64,000 nucleotides of DNA from Aquatica leii (GCA_035610365.1 CM069432.1:163616035-163680034), one strand, 5' to 3'; numbered from the stretch's first letter, positions 12,436 through 24,424 are shown. The notes: a model not told the origin generated them from the sequence alone. Program-made: numbers and translations.

Positions 12436-13016
12436 TATGGTTAATGAAGACAGCATATCTGTAAATGAAACGAATTGCGGTTCAAGAAAGAAGCAGAAAA
12501 GAGAGACGGAAAGGCAACGGCAAAAACTGAAAAGATAAGGCAGTTTTTGTTGCTTCAAACTAAAAACGGTTGGTAATTAATCTATTGTGTTGAATAGATG
12601 TACGAATAATGATGGAGCCCTGAAAAATTAGAAAAAAACCTGCAGGCAAAAAATATCCCTACATTTTTCTGTGGAAGGTCTGCTTTGCACTGCAAAAAAT
12701 CTTAAAAAGCGAAGTTTTTCAACTTATTATTTTCTTTAAACAAGAATTACTAAAACGAAAGTTTGTCAGTAACACCTTGAATGTTAGTAAAGATCGAGTT
12801 AATCACCTAGTAAATGTAATTTTTCTAGTGATATTTCTAAAGAAAATCGTGGTGGTGATTACGTATCTGACAAAATCAATTCCAAACAAGCGTAATTACG
12901 TGACTTTATTAATAACCTGGAGGCCAAAGAGACCCTTTATAACCGAGCGAAGTCTATAAGGCTTTATTTAAGTTCTGAACTTTCCGTTAAAAAAATTTCA
13001 CCAATTATACCAAAAT
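12436..13016 (+). pseudogene. Second DUF7869-family transposase fragment
   Basis: Broken frames carry a basic N-terminal stretch (KKQKRETERQRQKLKR, about 12486-12534), then KFVSNTLNVSKDRVNH near 12755-12805, then RGGDYVSDKI near 12850-12880, and KETLYNRAKSIRLYLSSELS followed by VKKI at 12925-13000. The order of a V..TL.VS..RV segment, a RGGD..S.K linker and a K(E/S)xxYxRxKSxRxYL motif matches the part of DUF7869-type insect proteins that precedes the catalytic domain. Stops and a frameshift near 12830 show decay. The catalytic region itself is missing. It belongs to a different subfamily from the copy at 3467-6056, which has ESHYCRKDT at the equivalent place. Confidence 0.5.
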
Positions 13017-13275
13017 AGTTGTAACAAAGAAAACTAAACAAGTTTTTCAATGTTTCGTATAGTTTTTGTAAATGAGTTTAACATTAGGTTATCTGGCTTA
13101 TGCTCCAGCCCAGCATCACATGTTTGTGGAAAATGTGTAAATTTAAAGCATCCAAGTCGGCAGAAGATCAGTAGAACTAGGATCTGCTTTACTAAATTAT
13201 CTGTGTAGATTATTTATATTTAAAAGTTTCGACTAGATTGCGACGGATACGGCACCGGCGGTCAAAATAACAACG

Positions 13276-13313
13276 CAAAAATATAGTGCATAAATGTATG
13301 CACTATATTTTTG
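13276..13313. repeat. Perfect short hairpin
   Basis: A 16-bp inverted repeat (AAAAATATAGTGCATA and its complement) with a 4-nt spacer lies in a locally GC-richer setting (GGCACCGGCGG upstream at 13250). It may be the centre of a palindromic miniature transposon whose outer arms have diverged. Confidence 0.4.
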
Positions 13314-13376
13314 GCTTTTTGAATTTGAATCGCCACGTTATACTACAAAAATTTATTTATTTGACAGGGTCAGAAA

Positions 13377-13646
13377 TTGCTAAAAAAACAAGTTATATCT
13401 TGCAGGGAGTATGAAAAACTTTATGAAAAGGTTGGGGAAGTGAGAAGGATAGGGTCAGAGTGGCAGTTATTTGAGATTAAAGGTCTGGAATTTAATTTCA
13501 AAAAGATCAAAGCAGTCGCTCATGCGAAACGAATAGTGTTACAAAAATTTGGAAGCAGTTACGAAACTTTTATCTTTGAGAACGGAATCGTTAATTTTGA
13601 AATAGTATTGTTAAAAAACAAATCAAAAAACGACGAAGAAAGATGA
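13377..13646 (+). CDS. Unrecognised short open frame, possible exon or transposon relic
   Basis: About 89 codons are open, rich in K, E and F, directly downstream of a possible splice acceptor (tttgacag at about 13361-13368). The product contains EYEKLYEKVGEVRRIGSEWQ and NFKKIKAVAHAKRIVLQKF. I do not recognise the family. The residue mix is less AT-driven than neighbouring spurious frames, which favours former coding sequence. It lies 360 bp downstream of a DUF7869-type fragment and could be a terminal piece of that or another transposon. No start context or promoter supports a free-standing gene. Confidence 0.25.
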   Translation: MLKKQVISCREYEKLYEKVGEVRRIGSEWQLFEIKGLEFNFKKIKAVAHAKRIVLQKFGSSYETFIFENGIVNFEIVLLKNKSKNDEER

Positions 13647-13854
13647 CTCGTGTCTTCATTCTAAAGTTCGTTTAGTATCGTGCAGTAAAAATTCTCAATT
13701 ATATATGATTTTCACATTATTAGTCAGCCTTCAGCATGTGTTTATTTTGAATTCACCGTATTACTTGTTCTAATTAATGAAAGTGTAGGTCATACTAATT
13801 GTCATATAGTTGTCGATTCTCAATTCGTTTTGCGACTGCATGTAAACGTAGTAG

Positions 13855-14570
13855 TTGATCGAGCACGTTTCAAGTTACGGTGATTGTAAATTACGTTATT
13901 TGCTCTTAAACTCTTTAAATTTTATTAAACTGTCAATATATGTATATGTAGTGCAGGTTAGCAGAGAATATAATTATTTGTACGAAGTGTTGTCTGAACT
14001 AAGGGTATTTTTAATTGTGATATTTCTTGACGAATCCGTAATCGCTATTTATTTGCTATGGTTCTACTTTGTTTTTAACTCTTATCTCTTCATAGAATAC
14101 AAGAATGCAAATTCACGAACTTAAGTTGAATCGAAAAAATAAATAAGTTTTTATCGGTACAATTTTTTGTCATAATATTGAAACAATAAAAGCTATTCGA
14201 CATGTTACACCAGAAAAATTATAGCTGTTTATCATGTCTAACAATTACCGGTGACTGTTAAAGAAATACTTACGAGAGGTATGTGAAATATATCTAGTAT
14301 GACATCATCTACATTGTCAGCTTTTACGGTTACAATTTTATTTCTACATCTTTGTTCCAACATATTATTATATACGTTGTCAAGCTCTCATTGTTAGCTG
14401 TTCAGGCATTACATTATCTCAGCATTTCTTAATTTATTACAAGCAAATGGTAAATGATGATTTTTTAATGTAATTTTTTAACACAGTTATTGATTCTTTA
14501 CTTGCAGTTGAAGTCTTCAGCAGATGAATGTGTTATTTAAATAACTGTTTTTAACAATTTTATATAAAAT
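13855..14570. other. No recognisable gene
   Basis: AT-rich sequence. A hydrophobic open frame at 13855-14124 has a composition expected from T-rich DNA and no family resemblance, so it is not annotated as a gene. Confidence 0.4.
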
Positions 14571-14576
14571 ATATAT

Positions 14577-14818
14577 GAAAGCACAAAAAAGTGTGTATCA
14601 CACGTCCTGAAAGTATTTACATCATCAGACTCACAAAATAACACTTTTTGGACTAGTGATACAATAGTTATTTGTATCACTAGTCCAGAAAGTGCTATTT
14701 TGCAAGTATGAGCATATTTCTAGGCCGAGATGAAGCCGAGGCCTGCAAAAAGCGAATACTTGCAAAATACTTTTAGGACGTGCGATACACAACATTTTTG
14801 TGCTGACCTTTATAGTAT
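14577..14818. repeat. Nested palindromic MITE
   Basis: The outer arms run from AGCACAAAAA plus a GTATCACACGTCCTGAAAGT stretch on the left to the complementary TACTTTTAGGACGTGCGATAC and TTTTTGTGCT on the right (ending about 14818). Inside, TTTGGACTAGTGATACAA and TTGTATCACTAGTCCAGAAA form a second near-perfect hairpin (14646-14692), and TAGGCCGAGATGAAGCCGAGGCCT forms a third (about 14722-14745). This is typical of foldback or miniature inverted-repeat elements. No coding capacity. Confidence 0.6.
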
Positions 14819-15111
14819 AAATTAATTAAAAGCAGTTACTTAAGTATTGATTTTTAATAAAATTTAATAACATATGTTGATAAAACTGAAACTTGTAATG
14901 ACGAAATACAATTGCATATAAGTAATTGTTTTTGAAATTAATTTGACAATTACATAATATTATTACAATTTCCTCTATATGAAAATAAAACTATTGTGGC
15001 TTTTAGCAATTGTAAGATATAAGCAAATTTGTTATATTTGTTTAAAAAAATGTTGTTAGTGTTGTTAATAAATCTGACAGATGACATTTAATTAATTAAT
15101 GATTACTAGTG

Positions 15112-16556
15112 CACAGAGAGAAATCTTTGTATATTTTATCTACAATTGTTAATCAAATGTGCACAAATTGGGTCTGAAAAAGTCACAAAACCAATTTGTG
15201 CAGTTTTATTGCATTCATTTATGTAGATTAAATTGTACAGTTTTTTTCACTATATATAAACAATTTTTATATTTCAAATTGATTGCATCGTATCACAATT
15301 TCTTTAAAAACTGATCTAAAACGGATAGTAAAGTTTTGCACAATGTTGTGATACTTTTTTAAAACTATGCTTGAAGTATTTTTACCCAATGGTATGTTAA
15401 ATGTCTAATAGCGCTACGTTATCTAGATCCATATTCTCTTTGGTTAATTTTGCACAATATTGTGCAAATTATTATTATTTTGTTTAGCTTCTTATTGTAC
15501 AACTTTATGCATCTTGGTTAAATTATTTATTTAAGTTATTTACTTAAAAATAACATATATTGGGTAAATTATCAATAAAACGTTACAAATCTTAAGAGCA
15601 TTATTTATTTATATTTAAATGGTATACTTATTTTATATACTTATTTTTTTCTTCAAGGGATATCTTAAAATTCCATTACTTCTTGTTATCGATTCACTCC
15701 AGATTTTTTTATAAATGTGGTTGATTTGTCCGTTGCTACAGCAGTTAGTTTGGTTGCCTTCTCTAAAGGGAGAATTTATCGAAAAGCTTCACAACATTTT
15801 TAATGTTTCTTGCTTCGAAATGAATGGTTTTCTTCGATTTCGATTTCATGTTGATAAATAACAGCTGAAACAATACAGAAAGTAAGTAATGTAACAATCT
15901 CCATCAGAAATTAGCTGTTGTTCGTGGAATTAACGCTGGAATTAAATACAGAATTTAAAGTAATAATTGAGGTTAAGCTTACAAAGGTTACACTTAAAAA
16001 ATGTTATAAATACACTTACCTTGTTTAAATAACATCGTTTCAAAAAGTCTTGACAAAAACTAACTGAATAACAAACCCAACGCAATCAAGGAATTTTGAT
16101 TGTAGACATTTTTTCAAGCGGATGGTACTTGCTAATTGTGATTGGTTGAAACATTTATCGCTTCAAATTTTTAAAGTTAGTTCACATATTTTCCGGGAGA
16201 GGGAACGTTCACCATAAAAAATTACTGATATTCTACAGTTCGTTCAATTTTTTTCTTTATTCCGAGTTTAAAAGAATTGCATAATCTTATTGTTATATAT
16301 ATTATCAAAGCTGTACGAGAAACTAAAACAAAATTGTGTAAAATACTAGCACATTGTTGTCGAGTACAAAACATACTAAAGTTTATAATATTTTTCAAAG
16401 ATTTTGTCAAATAAAACTTCATAACCTATTTATCCAAACGTATTAAATAAAAGCGTGCAAGCCTATGGTATAAATATAAACAATTGTAGTAATATCATCA
16501 ACAATACAGTTATGTACAATCTTGTGCAAAATTGTGATACAGCACTTCTCTCTGTG
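15112..16556. mobile_element. TIR element with CACAGAGAGAA ends
   Basis: The terminal inverted repeats CACAGAGAGAA (15112-15122) and TTCTCTCTGTG (16546-16556) bound 1445 bp. Near both ends and internally there are repeated palindromes of the form TTGCACAATNTTGTG (for example about 15336, 15450 and 16520), arranged like subterminal transposase-binding sites. The interior shows no convincing transposase; a 66-codon minus frame at 16222-16422 is unrecognised. It is probably a non-autonomous DNA transposon. The superfamily is unassigned because the target duplication is ambiguous (TG, TA or none). Confidence 0.5.
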
Positions 16557-16560
16557 TGAC

Positions 16561-16714
16561 AACTTTTAGTTATAAAATTCTACTACACTTTACCGGCCTA
16601 GGCCGAAAAAGTAAAATTTTCGGTCGATTATGATGCCTGTAAAATACGTCAAAACGGACGGAAGCACAAAAATACTTATTTTAGTTGTGTAGAATTGTAA
16701 CTACGACACAAGTT
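16561..16714. repeat. 154-bp palindromic MITE
   Basis: The left arm, containing TAGTTATAAAATTCTACTACAC (16567-16588), pairs with the right arm GTTGTGTAGAATTGTAACTA (about 16684-16703) with a few mismatches. The centre has CGGCCTAGGCCG (16594-16605) and a CCTGTAAAATACGTC word similar to the 14577-14818 repeat, suggesting related families. Confidence 0.5.
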
Positions 16715-19300
16715 TCTAGCTGGTTCTATCAGGAATATTAAACAATAAACAAAGATGTTTTCTACAATGTGCTTTTGTGCACTTTGTCGAATACATAGTA
16801 ATCTGCGGTAACCTTATAAAATAAATTATAACTTGCTTTATTTTAAACAATTTAAAATTTGTTTATTTATTGTTTTGAAAATAATTAGTTAGTAAAATTG
16901 ATTTACCTATATTTGGAAAAGCATCTTAGCTAAACAATGTTGTTTTTAAGAATAATTTGTTTATTTGTGGGTATCTATAACCTGTTCCAATACGTTGCGG
17001 GTAACTGACTTTCATTAACTTTATTTAATTTTTTTTGTATATGTACCTACATTTAATTTTGATAAATTCTGTACAATTTATTTGTTTTAAACTTTTCAAA
17101 AGATTCTTAGTTTAATTATTATTTTTAAACATTTCCACTGCGAAGTTAGTTACAATACTGATTTCAAACGTTATAACTATATAATTAATAATTTATTTGT
17201 ATTATAGTTTATTGCATATTTCTAATCAAAATAACTACAGATTTTATGTTTAAGTTGAAAGAAAAAATTGTTTGGTTGTTTTGATACTTAATATAATCAC
17301 TAAGTTCTTCGTTGGTTTTAAAATAAATATCGCCATTTTCTAATAGCAAATATTTCAAATATGTAATTATAAGAGATATACATCGTTTATTCGGTTAAGA
17401 CCAGATACAATCAGGTAGTTTAATAGAACGGTCCAGTCGGTTTTGATTTACAGATAATCGTGGTCGCAATTTCAATTAATCTGACCCCTGGTGGCACTTT
17501 CTACGGTTGCCAATTTTAATCAATTACGTGAAACACTATGAACATTAATTCAATAATATAAAACTTAAGTATATAATGCGATTTCCGTTGATAAAGAATT
17601 TTGTTTGGCTTTGTTTTAAAGAGAATGTACTTAAAAGTAATCTATCAACACATAAGAATGATTGTATTTATTGTAATTATTTAATGTTTTTATCCTATGA
17701 TGTTAAAAGGTTTATAACTTATTTTATATTTATTGTATTGGAAAGGTTTGTGTAAATTCTTTTGCAAAGGCATATTTTAATTAGTGTGAAATTGTTGTGC
17801 TTGATTGTCTACTCATGATAAGAACGCTTGAAATATGCATACAAATATGGAGGAAACATGATAAATATGAACTTAAACATACATTTACAAATATGTGTCT
17901 TTTATAAATTTTATTATTTATTACTAAATTATTGCAAAATACACAATATGAATAGTACCTTATACTAAAAAATATACAAATCTTGATTAAAGTTGATAAT
18001 TACATTGCGCTATAAATATTGAAATGTAAATTTACGTCTGTTGTTGGTAAGAATGTTTTTGTATTGTGACAAGACATTTCACATTGCACGAACTACTATA
18101 GTGGCAAATTTAAAATGTATGGTATCCCTTGGTGAAAAATGTTTGTTTGATGCATCGAGCAGAGTTTGATTTTGCAACACTTCACTTATGTTTTTCAACT
18201 GCTGATAACCTATAGTTTTGGACAACACTTTTGTTAATGTATTTATGTACATACATGACCAATTTACTTGGATAAATATCAAATCCTCTTTAATTTCTTC
18301 TTTTTCTAAAATGATTTGAACTTTTATCGACAACTTCCTTAATAATTTTTTAATTTTTTACACTATAATATATTACAGTGTTTATCGAGGCAGCAACGGT
18401 ATGTTTTTGGCAATTTCTATAAATAGTTCGAAACAACTTTAGAAATACTTTTTTAACGTTTGATATTAACGTATATACGTTAGCATAAGTAAACCAAACT
18501 ATTCCTGCAACTTTCTGTACACCATGTGCTAAACCTGTACATAATATGTATTATTTTTAGAAACTGCACTTTTATTTCTTGTATTGTTTTGCACATATAC
18601 AGCGCAGCATTAGTACGTACTAGTAGAACATTTTCGTATATAATTCCGTCTGGTCACAAAATATACAAACTGTCATTTAAATAGGCAGGTATTGTGCTGT
18701 GGTGTACTATCTAATACTTTCAAATTAAACTCATAGAATTTACCTTTTTCTTCATCGACCCACAAAAATTCCAATATTAATATTTGCTATGCATCTTAGT
18801 TCTACGCCTGTAGTCATCTAGAGACACGTAAATTTTACGGTCTGTCACTTATTGTATTATTAGCTTTTCCAAGATTCTGCTAAATAGTTAGGAGTCTTAG
18901 AAGATGTTAACGCAAATGCGAGTAACTACTAACTAATTTAGAAATTGCAAGTACAATTTTGTTAATAATCATTTAATTTATTGTATTAATTCTCTGCTTA
19001 GTGATTAACTCATTTACGTATTACAATAATTTATCATTGTCATTTTCTACTACATTTACTAATATTAGAAATCTAAATAGCTTGCTCTAATTACTTGACT
19101 ATAAACGAGTAAATGAAAATAAAACAATAATTTGGACAATAAACTATTGTATTGTAAGGCTACTAAAAACTATGTAATAATATCTTAAAAGCATATTAAC
19201 ATCGTATAATGTTCAATTGTTTTACAACCTAAATATATGCATTTAAAAGAAAAAGTATCTGAAATCACTATTAACTTCAATCCAATAATTTTATATTTTT
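16715..19300. other. AT-rich stretch without recognisable genes
   Basis: No protein family or structured repeat was recognised. The minus-strand frame at 18079-18333 has no family resemblance and no supporting context. Confidence 0.45.
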
Positions 19301-20514
19301 ACTAGCTTATCCGCGATGCTTCGTACGCGTACATTTACTTAACTTTTGTGTGGAAGGCGATATATGGGCGAGGTCGACAAAGTTTATATACAAAATATGT
19401 AAATGGCTATAGAGGCGGAAACGTTGAAAGCTGATTTTATACCTTGTAACAATAGTTTTTTTTTCTAATGTATACCATATCAGGAAAGGAAAAGAAAATA
19501 ATATTTTATTATTCTTAAAGTCTCCTCCACAGTATTCTGTATTTTCTAATATTTTATTTTCAGAAAATATACATGTTTTGCTAATAACAATTAGCATCGT
19601 CAGTATAACTAAAAACTAAAATTAAAACATTGGAATATAAATAAAAAATACTAACCAAATAAAATAGTTAACAAATTATAAATTAATGTCAATTAAACGT
19701 ATTTGACAATTTAACACAATCTACTATATTTAAAAAATTAATTTAAATAAAGAAAATAGAAAAGTATCAAAAGAATAGAAAAATGAAAAGAATAAAACTA
19801 TAATTTTGAACTGAGAAGAATTGAGGGATTTAAATTTAAAATTTCATTTAGACAATTTCTAGAATCATTGTTAGAAATTCTATTAATTTCACGAGTCTCT
19901 AATGAGTTAAGAAGAGAACCTTTATTACATACATGTAAAATTTCAATACTCAAATCTGAAGAAAATGAACGTCTTGAACATAAAATATGGTTGGCAAAAG
20001 CAGAGTTAGTGTTATAAATATTTGTATTTAAATATCTATTTACTAAATATAAATGTTCATTTAGTTTAGTTTTGAATTTTCTACCTGTTTGACCAATATA
20101 TAAAGAATTGCAAAAAGAACAAGTAAGTTTATACACTCCAGATTTATGTAAAATTGGTATTTGATCTTTATTATTAACTAAAAATAATTTAAGTGTGTTA
20201 TGTGTCGAAAATGAAATGGTGATATTATGTTTTTTAAAAAGTTTTTGCAGAAATTGAAAACAGTGACCAAAGTATGGAAGAGATCTAAAAACCATTTCAT
20301 TATTAGTAGGAAAATTGATCAAATTTTTGAATAAATGTTTTATACGAACTCGGCGAAAAATACTATTAATTAATTGAATAGGATAACCGTTATTTAAACC
20401 AATTTGATTTATAATTTTGTGTTCCTTAGCAAAATTAGAAGGAGACAAAGGTATAGAAAATAGTCTATGAAAAAAAATGAGAAACATAACAAAAAACTGA
20501 AATGAATTGTCCAC
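19300..20514 (-). mobile_element. Penelope-like element, 5'-truncated 3' end
   Basis: The minus strand carries the C-terminal endonuclease part of a Penelope-like retroelement (19798-20514), followed by about 500 bp of 3' flank. The flank contains a hammerhead-like hairpin (19572-19603) and the words GGAAACGTTGAAA and AAATGGCTATAG (19395-19430), which recur at 24611-24640. The RT domain is missing upstream, as expected for 5' truncation on insertion. The element probably ends near 19300-19400 on its 3' side. Confidence 0.65.
19798..20514 (-). pseudogene. Penelope-like polyprotein C terminus with GIY-YIG endonuclease
   Basis: The 238-codon frame begins in the RT-endonuclease linker (PLSPSNFAKEHKIINQI near residue 22) and contains the GIY-YIG nuclease core: GVYKL at about residues 126-130, a CxxC pair (132/135) typical of Penelope endonucleases, YIGQTGRKF at 139-147, and a conserved histidine in KLNEH at about 154. 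The C terminus runs through a TRE-INR.SN segment to a normal stop. The endonuclease would nick target DNA for Penelope insertion. The 5' part including all RT motifs is absent, so the copy is dead although this frame is intact. The first roughly 20 residues are probably not native coding sequence. Confidence 0.85.
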
Positions 20515-20700
20515 GGTCGATGACGATGGCCAACCACGTCTCTCAGATCGGCGAGTGGTCGAGGTTTCCTGTTTCCAACCCAGTCGAAACTGAACCGATC
20601 ATCAAATAATGGGCGCCAGGTATATAAGAAAGTGTCCGCAGGATAATACAACTCTCCTGGTTGCCGTCCGCACCTAGTACTATCACGCATCAGGGTATAG
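20515..20700. other. GC-richer block abutting the Penelope copy
   Basis: This block stands out from the AT-rich background by base composition and CpG content. It adjoins the truncation point of the Penelope copy and contains an open minus frame (RDSTRCGRQPGELYYPADTF at its start). It could be the element's own 5' terminal repeat, displaced next to the truncated body, or an unrelated repeat. No family match. Confidence 0.3.
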
Positions 20701-20739
20701 CCCTACATAAAATCAGCCCTAGTTACAAAACTAATAAAT

Positions 20740-21460
20740 GGCCACAATTAAATTAATACTATTTATTAGTCAATGTTCTGTAACTTAATGCAATTAACTG
20801 AACAATAATGAAATAAAGTCAACCACTATAAGGCTTTGCCTTATAAGAATTAAAAATCTACTGCCCTACAGAAAATTACCAGCATTGTTTAATGAATCAT
20901 TAATTAACAGAACGATCAAATTAAAAAAAGAAAAGAACTAATCCAGCCCGATTTTGTTCATTTAGCATATTCCACGTGGCAATCTATAGTTACCGCTACC
21001 GCTATTAATAAAAAAAACTAAATACTCAAAATACACCAGATCCAGTCTTTCCATAGCTATGAGAGCATCGATCCAGGCTAAAATGATTAGAAACTACTCG
21101 TGCAAAGCGCGACTAATAAATTAACAGACGAATTTTCTTTTCTCTTATTTGAGTCAAACTTATCAACAGCAAAAGCAAGGCAAAAACATTAAGGCAGGCA
21201 CAAGAGTGAATTATTTACCGAAAGGGTACCTACTACTGCATAGGAAAGCATAAACAAGAATTGAAGTGTAAATTAATTGCAATTTCCTACTGAAATTGCG
21301 TTAACAGTAAAACAATTTGAAAGTATTAAGTTAGGCACAGGCGCGGATTACAGAAGTACTACTTAATAATTCACAAGCAAAGCATAAACAAATCATTGAA
21401 GTGGTAACTAATCAGTATTTCATATGAACACTAAATGTTCACAAGAAAAAAAAAGGTTGT
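20740..21460. other. No recognisable gene
   Basis: AT-rich DNA with no ORF or structured repeat that I can support. Confidence 0.4.
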
Positions 21461-21462
21461 AG

Positions 21463-21696
21463 AAACCGCGTCGTAGTTAAACACCCAGACTTTTTAGGCA
21501 TGGTCCTAGTCTCTTCATGAGAGCCAAAAAAAGAATTATAACTTGGTCTTTGCCGTATTGTCATTGGTGATGTCAGTGACATTTACCACTCTGAAGATGC
21601 AAGCTGCAATGTCTTGCAAAACGTCAGTTCTACTTTTTGTTTTGGTTCTCGAGGATCAAACCTAAAAAGTCTGAGTGTTTAACTATGACGCGGTTT
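21463..21696. repeat. 234-bp TIR repeat with hammerhead-like motif
   Basis: The 36-bp terminal inverted repeats (21463-21498 and 21661-21696) differ at only two positions; both read AAACCGCGTC...AGACTTTTTAGG from the outside in. In the middle, CTGAAGATGCAAG...CTTGCAAAACGTC (21591-21624) has the same layout as the Penelope-type hammerhead-like motifs at 5596-5630 and 19572-19603: CUGANGA, a perfect short stem, then AAAACG. It is a non-autonomous repeat with no coding capacity. No target duplication was read. Confidence 0.6.
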
Positions 21697-21699
21697 AAG

Positions 21700-23215
21700 C
21701 CGAAAGTCGTTTATAATGATAAACAAAATAACCGCGAAAGCTTAAGATTTTATATCCGTTGTAGAGAGTTATGATTGGCCTTGTACTTCTAACCACATTG
21801 AACTGTTGGTGTCACAACTTAAATGAAATTCTTACGTGTAACTCCTTAGATAAATGTTTGAACGCATAATTTATACAATACGAATCTAAAAAAAGATATT
21901 TAAAATTTTTGGTAACTTCATCGTTGTAGTATTAATTACGAGTGTAGTAAGGATATCAGTAATTGTATAATTTTATGTTTTCTGCCACAGTCTTCTATAG
22001 CATACGAAAAGATAAAGTAAGAGGGAGGAAGCACACTGAAATCCTTAATTAACCAAAGATGAAAAATGTTTTTTTTTAAATTATCATGTGGACCGCTGGT
22101 TACGGTTTCATCTACCACCATAACGATTTTGTTTTTGTTTTAGATCCTTTAAAACAGTGTTCGCAGGCGCAATATTCAAGTTTAATTTTTGTTACAACCC
22201 GCGTAATTCAAATAAGTTTTGAATATACCACGGTAGTGGCGTACCCAAGTAACAATTTTATAACGTTTGAGAGAACGTTTACAGAACAAGATTTATAAAA
22301 TTAATGAGATAGATCTACACGGACGTCGTTTTTTGCTATGTAGAAAATTTTACTGTTAATTTTATATTTAAAAAAAATTAAAAAATTAGATAAAAAACAA
22401 AAAGTCCAAATTTCAATTTTTTATCATAAAACCTCAATAGTAGATAGATACTACTACTATAAGAAGCTTTAATTGATGTGTTTTTCTCGTCAGAGTAGTG
22501 AAATATAAGTTAATTTTATGTTCCTCGAGAATGGCGGCCGTGTAAATATATGCAAGTACATTTTCAAAATTGTTCCTTTTTAATAAAAAACATTTTTGTT
22601 GCCAAATTTACTCTTATACAACAATTATGATGCATATAGAAAGCTTATAAAAGTTTCAAATTTAATTACCTTAGTTTATGTAAAAGTTAACACGACAGGA
22701 TCGTATTTTACAAATGTGATTGTGTTTTGATGAATTTTTAATCGCGTACTCAGTAATAAAAAATTAATGAAAATGGTCGACATATAAAGCAGCGTAACTT
22801 AACAATAAGCTGCGATCCATTCATTATTAATTCTCCTGAAAGAATTATTTTAGCTTCTTCGACAAACAGTTATAGATATGCTGCCAAATTTTCTCTTAGC
22901 GTATATCCGAATTGTTTTATAACTATATATTATAGAATATTACTAATACAACAATTATATAACGTAGTCACATACTTTATTAAAACAGTTGTATGAAACA
23001 GTTCTAAAGTGATAAATGACATAGCTACATAGCTATTATAAATCAATTAATATTTGTAAGGGGTGAATGTCTTATAACTAATATTATATAAACGTTTACA
23101 AAACACTTTTATACTTATCTCATAAGCAGTTTTATAATTTCGTTATAAGAACGTTCTAAACATCGATTTAAAAAATAATTTTGGATAGATAACAAAATAA
23201 CCTTTCAGACAACTG
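21700..23215. other. No recognisable gene
   Basis: AT-rich. The only notable word is CCCGCGTAATTCAAATAA at about 22198, shared with 24659-24676 and probably a scrap of the same Penelope-associated repeat. Confidence 0.35.
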
Positions 23216-23221
23216 TAATAG

Positions 23222-23345
23222 AAGAATAACATCTTAATTTAACTACGTCTTATGTGATAACATTATTTTGCATTTATTTTTATTTTTGGTGTCAGCAAAT
23301 TACTGACAAGAAATGCGTAGTTCTTAGAACAGTGAATTAAGCATC
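23222..23345. repeat. Dispersed repeat, copy A (partner at 49042)
   Basis: About 90 bp (AGAATAAC ... CAGCAAATTACTGA) matches 49042-49135 with roughly five differences, and a weaker match continues about 130 bp downstream (TTATTTAATGCAA at 23396 and 49187). No coding potential was seen. Same orientation in both places. Confidence 0.55.
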
Positions 23346-24147
23346 ATAACATTTTTTATTCTTTTTTATTTACAGTGTTAATAAACTTAGGAAACTATTT
23401 AATGCAAGGTTTTATTAGAACTTTAACTTGGCATTTATGTATTTACTTCTTTCTAACTAATAAACATTTATTGTTTTTTCTTTCGAATATCGTATTTTGT
23501 TATCATTCGGTTGTTGTTGCTGAATCTGATAATAATAACTTTAGGCGTGAAAAACTTTACGACAAAAGTATGAAAAGAAATGTTTTAAATTTTTAGTTTA
23601 GATAATTTATTACTGTAAAATTTTGCCGCCCCGTTACGCTGTGCCACTGAATGTTGGGCTAAAACCACAACGTATAACATTGCAAGGTAATTGTAAAGAA
23701 TATGCATTTGTAATAATACGCAATTATCGAAACTTTTGATTTATTTAGGAGTCCATGGAATAATACTTACAAACACTTGGTTTACCCATGTGCACAACTT
23801 GAAATTATGTTTTATTTTACAGGACACATGATCTTTATTTAAAATTTACAAAAAAAGCATTTAATTTACATTATGTGTAAATAATGTTTAGCTCTACAGC
23901 CATGGGACAGAAAAGTTATAAAGAAAACAATCTTTCTGCAGTGGAAACGTAAAATATACATAAAATAAGAAGAAAGACTTATGTATAACGGCATTTCACT
24001 GTATAAACGAAAAAAACTTCTAACGCAGTAGTGAGCTAGAAGCGTAACAATAAAATACTACCTTAGTATATGTAACATGCAAATGTAAAAATGTTCATAA
24101 CAAATGGTGTTTCCACCTCATGGCAGTTTCCACGTACTAAATATTAA

Positions 24148-24424
24148 AGAAAGAAGTATACTGCAAGTAAAATTAGTTGGTATTTGTTAGTTCACAAAAC
24201 TACTGTTGTCAATTAAGCATTGATCAACCTGCCGTATAACAACCACCAACTGAAAACGTAGTAGTAGTCAGTATAATTGTTTTGTTTTTTACAATTATAC
24301 TGATTACTTACTACGTTTTCAGTTTGTGGTTCTTATACGGCAGGTTGATCAGTGCTTATTTGACAACAGTCGTTTTGCGAACTAACAAATACGAACTAAT
24401 TTTACCTGCAGTGTAGTTCTTTCT
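24148..24424. repeat. Foldback element with about 130-bp arms
   Basis: The left arm 24148-24279 and right arm 24292-24424 are inverted copies at roughly 85-90% identity, starting AGAAAGAA and ending TTCTTTCT, with a 12-nt centre. The transcript could fold into a very long hairpin. No coding content. The arms differ at scattered positions, so the element is not newly arisen. Confidence 0.7.
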
